NCBI GenBank assembly: GCA_038211295.1
Contig: JBBQVS010000028.1
Span: forward strand, 1-43,432
DNA from: JBBQVS01 sp038211295
GTDB lineage: Bacteria; Chloroflexota; Ktedonobacteria; Ktedonobacterales; Ktedonobacteraceae
Length of the DNA: 43,432 nt
Reading direction: 5' to 3'
Shown here: positions 7,480-15,913 of the stretch, one piece after another
Position numbering within the stretch: the first letter of the stretch is position 1
How the letters are laid out: the number at the start of each line of letters is the position of its first letter
Position numbers and translations under genes: made by a program
The notes under the pieces: generated by a model
Databases searched by the model: none
Told to the model about the DNA's origin: nothing
What the model saw: only the letters and a program-made list of their open reading frames with translations

Positions 7480-9009
7480 ATGCTTGCAATGGCGCGAAGT
7501 TGCGCGATGATCGGGTTAGATGGTGCGTTGATAGAGGTTGAGGTAGACATCGCTAATGGTCTTGCTGCATTTGTAATTGTTGGACTTCCCGACGCCGCCG
7601 TGAATGAGGCGAAGGAACGTGTGAAAGCCGCGATCAAAAATAGCGGCTGTCTTTTCCCCTATAAACATATCACTATCAATCTGGCTCCTGCCGATATTCG
7701 TAAGGAGGGGCCATCCTATGACCTGCCCATAGCCGCAGGTATCTTATCCGCGTCGGCTCAGATCAACCCTAGCGAGGAACTAGCGAACTCACTATTTTTG
7801 GGCGAACTCTCGCTCGACGGAACGGTTCGTCACACAAACGGTATTCTGCCAATGGTGTCTCTCGCACGCGAGAAGCATGTTAAGGCCGTCTTTGTCCCTG
7901 CGGTTGATGCTGTCGAGGCGACGCTTATTGAGGGCGTGACCGTCTACCCTGTCGCGACATTGGGACAACTTGTGGCACACCTCAACGAGGTTAAACGCAT
8001 CGAGCCATATATATGCGATCCACACATTCTCGATAACGCCAAAGAGGCGATTTATCTACAAGATATGTCCTCAGTGCGCGGCCAGGAGCATGTGAAGCGC
8101 GCGTTAGAGGTTGCCACAAGTGGTGGGCATAACATTTTAATGAGTGGGCCGCCTGGGTCTGGTAAGACGCTGCTTGCTCGCACAACACCCTCGATTCTGC
8201 CACGTATGCTGATACAGGAGGCTTTAGACGTTACCAAAATTTACAGTGTTAGCGGGATGTTGCCCTCTGATGTTCCGCTCATCCTGCAACGCCCGTTTCG
8301 TGCTCCGCACCATACAACCAGTCATGCTGGTTTGGTGGGGGGCGGACGTATACCACGTCCGGGCGAGATAAGCCTGGCACATCGGGGAGTGCTTTTCCTC
8401 GATGAACTACCAGAGTTTGGGCAGAGCGTGCTAGAGGTGCTGCGTCAACCGCTTGAAGACAAACTTGTCACGATCTCACGCGCACAGGGTACGATTACGT
8501 ATCCCGCGAACTTCATGCTGGTGGCCTCAATGAATCCCTGTCCCTGTGGCTATTATGGCGACCCCGTGCGCGAATGTACTTGTTCGATAAGCGCGATAAC
8601 GCGTTATCAGAAGCGTATCAGTGGCCCCTTACTAGACCGTATCGACATTCATGTCGAGGTGCCACGCGTCGATTATGAGAAACTTGCTGACAAACGCAAG
8701 GTAGAAGACTCTGCCACGATTCGGCAGCGTGTGCAGGAAGCACGCGAGCGACAACTGCACCGCTTCGCTGGGACAAAACTCACTTGTAACGCCGAAATGG
8801 GGCCTGCCGAGGTACGCGACTTCTGTTCTATAGATGCCTCTGCCGAAAAGCTGCTCAAGGCGGCGATGCAACAATTGCACCTCTCGGCACGAGCATTTCA
8901 CCGTGTGCTCAAACTCGCGCGAAGTATCGCGGACTTAGCTGAGAGCGACATCATAGCCGCGAACCACATTGCCGAAGCGATACAATACAGGCCGAGAATG
9001 GGAACGTGA
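7480..9009 (+). CDS. comM: YifB/ComM-family Mg-chelatase-like AAA+ ATPase
   Basis: 509-aa AAA+ protein of the YifB/ComM family. ComM is a hexameric helicase promoting branch migration during natural transformation. The N-terminal Lon-protease-like fold (ALIEVEVDIANGLAAFVIVGLPDAAV) is followed by the AAA+ module with Walker A GPPGSGKT near 223-230, the FRAPHHTTSHAGLVGGG loop, Walker B GVLFLDELPEF, and ASMNPCPCGYYGD with its cysteines. The C-terminal Mg-chelatase-type domain includes SARAFHRVLKLARSIADL. The frame opens at a TTG at 7474, but GATGAGGAGG sits 7 nt before the ATG at 7480. No other competence genes are nearby. Confidence 0.95.
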   Translation: MLAMARSCAMIGLDGALIEVEVDIANGLAAFVIVGLPDAAVNEAKERVKAAIKNSGCLFPYKHITINLAPADIRKEGPSYDLPIAAGILSASAQINPSEELANSLFLGELSLDGTVRHTNGILPMVSLAREKHVKAVFVPAVDAVEATLIEGVTVYPVATLGQLVAHLNEVKRIEPYICDPHILDNAKEAIYLQDMSSVRGQEHVKRALEVATSGGHNILMSGPPGSGKTLLARTTPSILPRMLIQEALDVTKIYSVSGMLPSDVPLILQRPFRAPHHTTSHAGLVGGGRIPRPGEISLAHRGVLFLDELPEFGQSVLEVLRQPLEDKLVTISRAQGTITYPANFMLVASMNPCPCGYYGDPVRECTCSISAITRYQKRISGPLLDRIDIHVEVPRVDYEKLADKRKVEDSATIRQRVQEARERQLHRFAGTKLTCNAEMGPAEVRDFCSIDASAEKLLKAAMQQLHLSARAFHRVLKLARSIADLAESDIIAANHIAEAIQYRPRMGT

Positions 9010-9032
9010 AAAATATTTCTTCTGGCGGATAT

Positions 9033-9422
9033 TTACAAAGAAATCTCGCCATCGGGAAAAACCTGACGAAGAAGGGCGCGTACTCGCTTCTCTTCCTGCA
9101 CTTTTTCTTCGTCTTGCTTGAAGGTGAAAGGCTTGAATGTGTCCAGTTCTGAGCCGGGACGCGGCGGCGTCTCATGCTTCGGAATACTATTTGTGAGGAA
9201 TGCGACCATACTACTCATATTTGTGTCAGGAATACTATTAAAGGAAAAAGCGATACGGCGGTAATAGGAAAGGAAGCAGCACAGGGTAAAAAAAGTTCCA
9301 CCAATGATAAAGGCAAGAGCTGTAACCCAGTCCCAGATAAACCCGACCAGTAATGTCATGCAGAGAAGGAGCGTCGCGACAATGCCTGCTGCTCGCAGAC
9401 GAGAAATAGAACGGTGTTTCAT
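9033..9422 (-). CDS. Unknown small membrane protein
   Basis: 129 aa, not recognised. Two adjacent hydrophobic stretches, about residues 11-30 (AAGIVATLLLCMTLLVGFIW) and 33-53, form a hairpin. A polar tail with many Glu and Lys (TFKQDEEKVQEEKRVRALLRQVF) is presumably cytoplasmic. It converges on the comM gene with 23 nt between stops. The ribosome site is weak (AAAAGGT about 12 nt upstream), so the start is uncertain. It could be a lineage-specific protein. Confidence 0.6.
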   Translation of the reverse strand: MKHRSISRLRAAGIVATLLLCMTLLVGFIWDWVTALAFIIGGTFFTLCCFLSYYRRIAFSFNSIPDTNMSSMVAFLTNSIPKHETPPRPGSELDTFKPFTFKQDEEKVQEEKRVRALLRQVFPDGEISL

Positions 9423-9532
9423 ATATCGTTGTGTACCTTTTTGCTGTTGCTATAGCGTCGGAAGGAAGCAGAAGAGTAGGTCTTCTCTTTACTATAATAC
9501 CGTAAAAGGTACGGGTAAAAAAAGGTGCGAGT

Positions 9533-9715
9533 GTGAAAAACACAAAAAAGCCGACGGTTCACCGCAAAAAAGGTGAACTGCCAACAAAGCTCTGTGCGAC
9601 CTGTGGACGTCCGTTCGAGTGGCGGAAACGCTGGGAGCGCAATTGGGATGAAGTACGCTATTGTTCTGAACGGTGCCGTAATGCTCGTGGGGGAGTACAC
9701 GAAAAGGCGAAGTAG
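9533..9715 (+). CDS. DUF2256 small zinc-ribbon-like protein
   Basis: 60-aa protein matching DUF2256: LPTKLCATCGRPFEWRKRWERNWDEVRYCSERCR. Cysteines in CATC and YCSERC are set as two metal-binding knuckles, so a bound zinc is likely. The basic N-terminus (KNTKKPTVHRKKGE) would suit nucleic acid contact. The function of the family is not known to me. It starts at GTG with an AGGTGCGAG sequence just upstream. It stands alone between a divergent membrane protein gene and the transketolase gene. Confidence 0.8.
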   Translation: MKNTKKPTVHRKKGELPTKLCATCGRPFEWRKRWERNWDEVRYCSERCRNARGGVHEKAK

Positions 9716-9806
9716 CGTGTTTCGTCTGCTGGCCTCAATAAAAAAGAAGCATTTTTGCTCTTTTGTGCGTGATACTATAGAGAAGTGCTTTACATGACGC
9801 ATCAGC

Positions 9807-9836
9807 TTGCCATTTTGTAACCCCACGTTTTACAAT
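9807..9836 (+). promoter_or_regulatory. Candidate promoter for transketolase
   Basis: TTGCCA (9807-9812), 18-nt spacer, TACAAT (9831-9836), 59 nt before the start codon. A second possible -10, TATAGA at 9776-9781, lies further upstream. Confidence 0.4.
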
Positions 9837-9895
9837 GGTAGCGGATTTGAAAGAGAACAGAGAAAGAACTTCTTCTAAGATAGGAGTGTTTACCA

Positions 9896-11788
9896 ATGAC
9901 AACAACCCAAACAGAATCACAGGTGCAGCACTGGACAAATCTTGCACAGCAGTTGCGTGTAGATAGCATTCGCTCTACCACTGCGGCGGGTTCGGGCCAC
10001 CCAACATCGTCTATGTCTGCGGCAGACTTGATGGCAGTGCTGATGAACAGCTATCTACATTATGACTTTGACGACTACAAAAACCCAAACAACGACCATC
10101 TCATCTTTTCTAAGGGACATGCGTCCCCCCTACTCTACTCTATGTATAAGGCAGCAGGCGCGGTTGGAGACGAAGAACTCTTGACTTTGCGTAAGTTCGG
10201 AAGCCGACTCGAAGGCCATCCTACACCGCTTCTACCCTGGGTAGACGTGGCGACAGGCTCGCTTGGTCAGGGGTTGCCAATCGCGGTAGGTGTCGCGCTC
10301 GCGGGAAAATATCTTGATAAACTGCCGTACAAGGTCTGGGTACTGTGTGGAGATAGCGAAATGGCAGAGGGGTCCATCTGGGAGGGTTTCGACAAGGCTT
10401 CACACTACAAGCTTGATAACTTGATCGCGATCATCGACGTGAACCGTCTTGGACAACGTGGAGAGACCGATCTTGGATGGAACACAGAAGCCTATGCTGC
10501 CCGCGCTCGTGCCTTTGGCTGGAATGCCATCGTTATTGATGGGCATAACTATGAAGAGATTAACCAGGCGTACAAGCAGGCATTAGAGGCTAAAGACGTA
10601 CCTACCTGTATTGTCGCGAAGACCATGAAAGGGCGTGGCGTCTCGTTCCTCGAAAACAAAGATGGCTGGCATGGGAAGCCTGTGCCAAAGGATAGAGAAG
10701 ACGAGGCATTGCGCGAACTGAACGCGCAGGCTCGCAGCATGACATTTCCCGTGCAGAAGCCTGCCGCAGGGCAGCTTGCGCCAGAGGCCGCGAAAAAGGC
10801 TATTGTGTTCCCACAATATGGGGAAGAGGCGGTTGCCACTCGCAAAGCCTATGGTGATGCGCTCAAGGCACTAGGTGATGCCAACCCTGACGTTGTTGCA
10901 CTTGATGGCGAGGTAAGCAATTCTACCTACGCTGATGAGTTCGCAAAAGCGTTTCCAGAGCGTTTCTTCGAGCAGTACATTGCAGAGCAGCAGTTGGTCG
11001 CTTCGGCTGTCGGTATGAGCGTTCGGCACAAGATTGCGTTTGCATCGACATTCGCGGCGTTCTTCTCACGTGCGTATGACTTTATTCGCATGGCAGCTAT
11101 CTCGCGTGCGAACATTCGCCTTGTGGGTTCTCATGCTGGCGTCTCTATTGGCGAAGATGGGCCTTCGCAAATGGCACTGGAAGACCTGGCGATGATGCGG
11201 GCTATCTTTGGTAGCACAGTATTGTACCCAAGTGATCCTAACCAGACCGCGCAACTTGTGGCGGAGATGGCTGAACACGGTGGCATCGTTTACATGCGTA
11301 CTACACGCGAAAAGTTGCCAACGCTATATAGTCCCGATGAGAAGTTCGCGGTTGGCGGCAGCAAAATTGTGCGCCAGTCCGACCACGATCAACTCACAGT
11401 TGTCGGTGCCGGTATCACTTTGCACGAGGCACTCAAAGCATATGACCAGTTGAAGGAAGCCAACATCACTATTCGGGTTATCGATGCGTACTCAGTGAAG
11501 CCGATAGATGAAGAGACATTGTTTGCTTCGGCACAAGAGGCTGGTAACAAGTTCATTACTGTTGAAGATCACTGGCCCGAAGGTGGCATTGGTGACGCAG
11601 TGCTTTCGGCATTCGCACAGCGCGACGGACAGATACCACAGATCGTCAAACTTGCGGTGCAATCAATGCCTACCTCTGGTACTCCCGCGCAACTTATGGA
11701 AGAGGCTGGCATCAGTGCTCATCACATCGTCGAGGCGGTCAAAGCTATTGTGCAGGGGAAAGTGGACGACGCATTCGCTGAAAAGTAG
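9896..11788 (+). CDS. tkt: Transketolase, short animal-type form
   Basis: Complete 630-aa thiamine-diphosphate enzyme of the non-oxidative pentose phosphate pathway; it moves two-carbon ketol units between sugar phosphates. N-terminal cofactor domain: AAGSGHPTSSMSAADLMAVL, then GDSEMAEGSIWEGFDKASHYKLDNLIAIIDVNRLGQRG, the GDG-type diphosphate/Mg motif. The pyrimidine-binding domain follows from about residue 315 with FFEQYIAEQQLVASAVGMS and the C-terminal domain from about 495. Length and the N-R-L-G-Q segment resemble the short mammalian enzyme (about 620 aa) more than the 660-aa E. coli type. A TAGGAG site sits 8 nt before the ATG. The gene is monocistronic: own promoter in front, strong terminator behind. 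Glyceraldehyde 3-phosphate from DeoC, encoded 7 kb downstream, would be a substrate. Confidence 0.96.
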   Translation: MTTTQTESQVQHWTNLAQQLRVDSIRSTTAAGSGHPTSSMSAADLMAVLMNSYLHYDFDDYKNPNNDHLIFSKGHASPLLYSMYKAAGAVGDEELLTLRKFGSRLEGHPTPLLPWVDVATGSLGQGLPIAVGVALAGKYLDKLPYKVWVLCGDSEMAEGSIWEGFDKASHYKLDNLIAIIDVNRLGQRGETDLGWNTEAYAARARAFGWNAIVIDGHNYEEINQAYKQALEAKDVPTCIVAKTMKGRGVSFLENKDGWHGKPVPKDREDEALRELNAQARSMTFPVQKPAAGQLAPEAAKKAIVFPQYGEEAVATRKAYGDALKALGDANPDVVALDGEVSNSTYADEFAKAFPERFFEQYIAEQQLVASAVGMSVRHKIAFASTFAAFFSRAYDFIRMAAISRANIRLVGSHAGVSIGEDGPSQMALEDLAMMRAIFGSTVLYPSDPNQTAQLVAEMAEHGGIVYMRTTREKLPTLYSPDEKFAVGGSKIVRQSDHDQLTVVGAGITLHEALKAYDQLKEANITIRVIDAYSVKPIDEETLFASAQEAGNKFITVEDHWPEGGIGDAVLSAFAQRDGQIPQIVKLAVQSMPTSGTPAQLMEEAGISAHHIVEAVKAIVQGKVDDAFAEK

Positions 11789-11817
11789 CTTTCAATTGCT
11801 CGTGATTGTGCAAAAGT

Positions 11818-11855
11818 AAAAAGGGTGCGCAATTCAAAAATTGCGCACCCTTTTT
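11818..11855. terminator. Strong rho-independent terminator after transketolase
   Basis: Perfect 17-bp inverted repeat, 11818-11834 with 11839-11855, around the loop CAAA, ending in TTTTT. GC-rich centre GGGTGCGC. Confidence 0.92.
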
Positions 11856-11883
11856 ATCCTGCTTCTAGTTTTTGGTAAAAGAA

Positions 11884-12471
11884 ATGAGACACAATACTAT
11901 GTCACCGGTGGATTCAATTAAAGCGAAAAGTGATGAGGGAAAAGTGGAGGCACAGCAAGGGCCACAGGGTGTAGGAATGGCGGTGGCTTTCGATTGGGGG
12001 CTTGCTGCACAAATTCTGGTGACGCCTACTACAACATTGCTGCTTGGAATGCCTGGCCTGTTCAAGCAGTTGGGGCCATTAGAAGGAACACTGCTTTCGA
12101 CGGTAATCTCGTTGCCTGTGGTGGGCTTGTTGGCTGTTTTCGGCGAAGGAGTACGGCGTGGCTGGCGTTGGACTCGCCCAATACAGGCAGTCGCGAACAC
12201 GGTGCTTTTTCTCGGTGGTCTTGTGCTTATTCCAACTGTTATCACTAGTATCGGGCGAGGCAACTACTGGCCGCTTGTGACAGATGTAATTCTGCTGATT
12301 TTCTCTCCTCTCATCGCGTGGCGTATGTTTGGGAAACGCTCTAAGCAGTGGTACGATACCGTAAGTAGTGTTGCTGCACGCAAGCGACACGGGGGGGCGT
12401 GGCCTTTTCTTATCTCTGCGTGGGCTGCTGTGGGTGGTATTCTACAAGCTATTGCCGTTCTTCATCGCTAG
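11884..12471 (+). CDS. Unknown membrane protein (about four TM segments)
   Basis: 195 aa from ATG 11884; a TTG at 11872 and an ATG at 11899 are alternatives. Not recognised. A polar N-terminus of about 30 residues is followed by hydrophobic stretches near residues 35-60, 67-90, 100-125, 130-150 and possibly 170-190. RMFGKRSKQWYD suggests a basic cytoplasmic loop before the last segment. The gene begins directly after the transketolase terminator and precedes the lipid kinase gene by 83 nt, so the two may be co-transcribed. A role in the envelope is only a guess. Confidence 0.65.
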   Translation: MRHNTMSPVDSIKAKSDEGKVEAQQGPQGVGMAVAFDWGLAAQILVTPTTTLLLGMPGLFKQLGPLEGTLLSTVISLPVVGLLAVFGEGVRRGWRWTRPIQAVANTVLFLGGLVLIPTVITSIGRGNYWPLVTDVILLIFSPLIAWRMFGKRSKQWYDTVSSVAARKRHGGAWPFLISAWAAVGGILQAIAVLHR

Positions 12472-12554
12472 TCCTGTTTTGAAACTGTACTACACAATGC
12501 CACGTATTGAAAGTAGCGAACGTGTAACCTATCCCTACACGAAGGAGTATTTTC

Positions 12555-14159
12555 ATGCGTGCAAAAAATGCATCAGTAGTTATCAACCCACGCACAGGCC
12601 AAAATATTGTTAAAATAACAGATGTGCTTGCAGTGCTTGCAGCGGCAGGTTGGAAGACAGACATATCAATCAAAGAGTACGGCGGGCATACAATGGAACT
12701 GGCGAACGATGCCGCGAACGATGGACGTAACCTGGTCATCGCTTATGGTGGTGATGGTACGCTCAATCAGGTTGTCAATGGCGTCTTGACTAGCAAAGAG
12801 CCACATAGTATCGTTGGCGTTATTCCAGGGGGAACCGCGAACGTGTGGGCTGGTGAAATCGGTGTGCCGATTGATCCAGTCAAGGCGGCCCTTTCGCTTG
12901 TCAATAGCGAGGCGCGAAAAGTCGATATTGGGCATGTCGCGGTAGAAAAGCTTCTCTTTCCAGAGGCAAACGGATCGGCGCAACCATCCTCAGAAGAACG
13001 AAATTCTTCAAAAAAGAAGAGTAAAACGTCGAAGGGAAGCAGTCAAGGGAAACATCACTTTCTGCTTATGGCAGGGTTGGGAATAGATGCCGCGATCATG
13101 GGCAATGTTTCTAAGCCGCTCAAGTATCGTATCGGCCCGCTTGCCGTTGGCCTTTCGGCCGCGAAAGAGTTGTCTACACATCGTTCTTTTCCTGTTGAAA
13201 TCCGTATGGGTAGTGAGAGTGGAGGAGAGCCGTCATGGAAGGGTGATGCGGCGCAGGTGGTGATTGGCAACACGCGACGGTACGGCGATATCGCGGAGAT
13301 GACGCCGGACGCATACATTGATGATGGTGTACTTGACGTGTGTGTGATTACCGCAGGAGACCCACTTTCGACAATGCAGCAGATAACGTCGCTGCTTCTG
13401 CGTCGTAAGCCTGACAACTTGAGTGCCGAATACTTTCATGGCGCACATCTCTCAATTAGTGTGCCTTCTAGTGTGCCAATGCAGTTGGATGGGAGCGCGG
13501 TAAAGCTCAAAGACTACCTGGAAAAGGCTGAGTATGAGAAGCTGCAACAGGTCGCTACATCCGAGCATGTCATGATTACGTATCGCTTCGATGCGTTACC
13601 TCACGCTCTTGAGGTAGCGATTCCTAACGCGTATAATGACGCATTGTTCGAGGAGTCTCATAGCAGGGATGGCTCACAGCAAAACCGTGTTGATGAAAGC
13701 GATGAGCACAAAAAGTCGCATGTGAAAGCACACCATCATAAAAAAGACGATCCGCAGACGCTGCCACAACAGCAGACAGAGATCGAAGAGTCACGTGCTG
13801 CCGCACAACTCGATCAGCAGCAGGCAGATGAGAAGAAGCGAGAAGGTGATATGCGTAAAGAGTTACCTGGGCTGCTCAGCTCATTGCTAACGAATGGACG
13901 CAAGGTTACAGTTGTCGCCAAAGCTCCCAATCCAGAGAAGAAAGATACATATATTATTGCTGGTGGCACAATAAAACAGGCCACGGGCGAGACGAAGCCT
14001 GTTGCTGTTGTTGTCAATGGCGATACAATTATTCTCAATCGAGAAGGCGCACGCGTGTCGATTGCCGAGGTACGCAATGTGCAGGAGGGCATGGTGCTTG
14101 TTGTAGAAGGTAAAAAGAGCAAGCGTGGTGTGATTGAGGCGATACGCATGGTCATGTAG
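12555..14159 (+). CDS. DagK/YegS-family lipid kinase with added C-terminal domain
   Basis: 534-aa protein; the first 355 residues are a diacylglycerol/sphingosine-type lipid kinase. VVINPRTGQN opens the fold, YGGDGTLNQVVNG (64-76) is the nucleotide-binding motif and IPGGTANVWAGEIG (90-103) the conserved loop. A low-complexity Ser/Lys insert lies at 139-167. After the kinase comes a polar His/Gln/Glu-rich linker (about 366-435) and a beta-rich domain (about 445-534) containing KVTVVAKA, VAVVVNGDTIIL and GMVLVVEGKKSKRGVIEAIRM. Ordinary family members are 290-330 aa, so the tail is an addition; I cannot name it. The expected reaction is ATP-dependent phosphorylation of a lipid. An AAGGAG site precedes the ATG. 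A second, short paralogue is at 25673-26608. Confidence 0.85.
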   Translation: MRAKNASVVINPRTGQNIVKITDVLAVLAAAGWKTDISIKEYGGHTMELANDAANDGRNLVIAYGGDGTLNQVVNGVLTSKEPHSIVGVIPGGTANVWAGEIGVPIDPVKAALSLVNSEARKVDIGHVAVEKLLFPEANGSAQPSSEERNSSKKKSKTSKGSSQGKHHFLLMAGLGIDAAIMGNVSKPLKYRIGPLAVGLSAAKELSTHRSFPVEIRMGSESGGEPSWKGDAAQVVIGNTRRYGDIAEMTPDAYIDDGVLDVCVITAGDPLSTMQQITSLLLRRKPDNLSAEYFHGAHLSISVPSSVPMQLDGSAVKLKDYLEKAEYEKLQQVATSEHVMITYRFDALPHALEVAIPNAYNDALFEESHSRDGSQQNRVDESDEHKKSHVKAHHHKKDDPQTLPQQQTEIEESRAAAQLDQQQADEKKREGDMRKELPGLLSSLLTNGRKVTVVAKAPNPEKKDTYIIAGGTIKQATGETKPVAVVVNGDTIILNREGARVSIAEVRNVQEGMVLVVEGKKSKRGVIEAIRMVM

Positions 14160-14179
14160 TCAAACTTTCTCCAAAGTAG

Positions 14180-14208
14180 TAGACTACTCAAAAGTGCGGC
14201 ACTATGAT
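14180..14208 (+). promoter_or_regulatory. Candidate promoter for RNase HI gene
   Basis: TAGACT (14180-14185), 17-nt spacer, TATGAT (14203-14208), 51 nt before the chosen start. A perfect small palindrome, AGTAGT-AG-ACTACT (14175-14188), overlaps the -35 and could be an operator. Confidence 0.33.
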
Positions 14209-14258
14209 ACACTGAGAACGCAAAAATTATACTTTTCTACGCGCTGAAAGGGTTGTCA

Positions 14259-15056
14259 GTGGTGAGTGAAATACAAGAGTCGTTAGAATGGCGTTCAGTT
14301 TTGAACGCCGTTGTTGACATTGATATCCGCGCGACGTTGACAGCACTTGATGCACAGGGCGTCATAGCTTACACTGATGGTGCCTGTCTCAAAAATCCGG
14401 GCGGCCCTGCTGGTTGGAGTGCGCTTCTATGGCAAAACACTCCCGATGGAAAAGTTCGTGCTGGCGCGACCCGTCTTGAGTGTTATGGACATATTCCAAA
14501 GGCCGCAACCACCACGAATAACAGGGCAGAGATTGCCGCAGTGTTGGCTGTGCTAAGCCTTGCACCCCCGACCCTACCATTACTCATTCATAGCGACAGT
14601 GAATATACGATTAAGGTAGCGCAGGGAACGTATCAGATGAAAGCAAATCCTGATATGTGGGCGATCTATCGCAAGTTGTTGAGTTACCGCAAAGTGCCGC
14701 CCAAATTCGAGTGGGTGCGAGGCCATGCAGGTCACGAGCATAATGAACGTGCGGACGAGTTAGCGGGACTCGGTGCTTGGAACAACGACCAGAAGGCATA
14801 CGCGAAGTGGCAGACTTCGCAAGCACCGGAAGCGAGAAATGGCTCCGTCACTGCTGAACAGGCTCCTCTACAGCAAAAAGTCCAAACGCTCCAACTTCTC
14901 TTCAAGAGTATTACGGCAGATAGTGCGCGTGTTTCTGCACAGGAACGCACATTTATTAACGACATGGCGAAGCGGTTACAGAAAAATACTTTTGTGCCGA
15001 GCGAGAAACAGAGCAACTGGATAATGATGCTGGCGAAAAAACATAAGGTAGAATAA
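14259..15056 (+). CDS. Ribonuclease HI with N- and C-terminal extensions
   Basis: Enzyme cutting the RNA strand of RNA-DNA hybrids. All four catalytic carboxylates of the RNase HI fold are in place: YTDGACLKNPGG, TNNRAEIAAV, IHSDSEYTIKV and HNERADELAG, with WVRGHAGHEHN supplying the histidine loop. The core is about residues 35-175 of a 265-aa protein, against 155 for E. coli RnhA. A 38-residue N-terminal extension and a C-terminal helical tail of about 90 residues are added; the tail ends in QKNTFVPSEKQSNWIMMLAKKH. The frame opens at TTG 14253, but GAAAGGG at 14245-14251 suits GTG 14259 or 14262 better. Confidence 0.87.
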   Translation: MVSEIQESLEWRSVLNAVVDIDIRATLTALDAQGVIAYTDGACLKNPGGPAGWSALLWQNTPDGKVRAGATRLECYGHIPKAATTTNNRAEIAAVLAVLSLAPPTLPLLIHSDSEYTIKVAQGTYQMKANPDMWAIYRKLLSYRKVPPKFEWVRGHAGHEHNERADELAGLGAWNNDQKAYAKWQTSQAPEARNGSVTAEQAPLQQKVQTLQLLFKSITADSARVSAQERTFINDMAKRLQKNTFVPSEKQSNWIMMLAKKHKVE

Positions 15057-15184
15057 TACCGTATCTCGTATTCCTCTTCTTAGCCTATGTGATAAGATAT
15101 ACATGGTTCAAGCGTTTTCATGGCTAGTAGTCGAAGAAAACTGCTTTTGTTTTGTGATCTTTCCTGCTATAGATAGAAAGAAGT

Positions 15185-15895
15185 ATGCTTTTGTATCAAG
15201 AATTAACCACACGTTTTAAAGACTTGTTGCAATTAGAACATGTGCCGATTGGTATGGCCTTTGTGCAGGAAGCACCGCCATCTGTGAAGAGGAAGACGAC
15301 GTATGTCCCTTCGGCCTGTACTTTCTGGCGATTGGCAGAGCAAGATATATTTTACGCGACGGGCGAGGATCACAAGGAATGCCCAATTGGAATGATGACG
15401 ATGGGTTTTATCATGCCCGAAGCCGATCAGCAACGCGCGGGGGCATTAGTTGGCATAATGGCAAGCGTCCAGTATTTTTCGCCTGCTGAAGTCGCGGCAC
15501 TGCCAACAGTGCAGAAGCAGCACGAGAACATTATCTATGGACGGCTTGATCTGTTTCCTCTCGCAGCTGATGTCGTACTCTGTAGACTCAACGCGCAGCA
15601 AGCAATGCTGATCGCGGAGGCTCTGGGAAAGGCTGACTGGTTGCAGGGCGGGCAGACTGCGTTTGGGCGTCCGACCTGCGGTGTTATTCCACGTACACTG
15701 CAAAAAAACGAAGCTTCAATGAGCTTTGGCTGTGTCGGCGCACGTACCTATGTAGAATTGACGCTGAACGAAATGATTTTGACGCTTCCCGGCGAGCAGT
15801 TCGCGGATGTAGTGGAGAAACTCACAACGATTGTTAGTGCTAACAATGCGCTCGCGCCATTTCACGCATCGCAAAAGGCAACCTACGTCGCGTAG
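15185..15895 (+). CDS. DUF169 family protein
   Basis: 236-aa protein matching DUF169 (COG2043). Visible family features are an N-terminal EHVPIGMAFVQEAP segment, a CTFWRLAEQDIFYATGEDHKECPIG region with two cysteines, and the pattern TAFGRPTCGVIPRTLQKNEASMSFGCVGAR with two more. Cysteine spacing suggests metal or Fe-S binding, but I know of no established biochemical function. It ends 18 nt before the phosphotransferase gene, which has its own GGAGGAG ribosome site, so the two probably form an operon. Confidence 0.8.
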   Translation: MLLYQELTTRFKDLLQLEHVPIGMAFVQEAPPSVKRKTTYVPSACTFWRLAEQDIFYATGEDHKECPIGMMTMGFIMPEADQQRAGALVGIMASVQYFSPAEVAALPTVQKQHENIIYGRLDLFPLAADVVLCRLNAQQAMLIAEALGKADWLQGGQTAFGRPTCGVIPRTLQKNEASMSFGCVGARTYVELTLNEMILTLPGEQFADVVEKLTTIVSANNALAPFHASQKATYVA

Positions 15896-15913
15896 ATAGT
15901 AGGAGGAGCAGCA

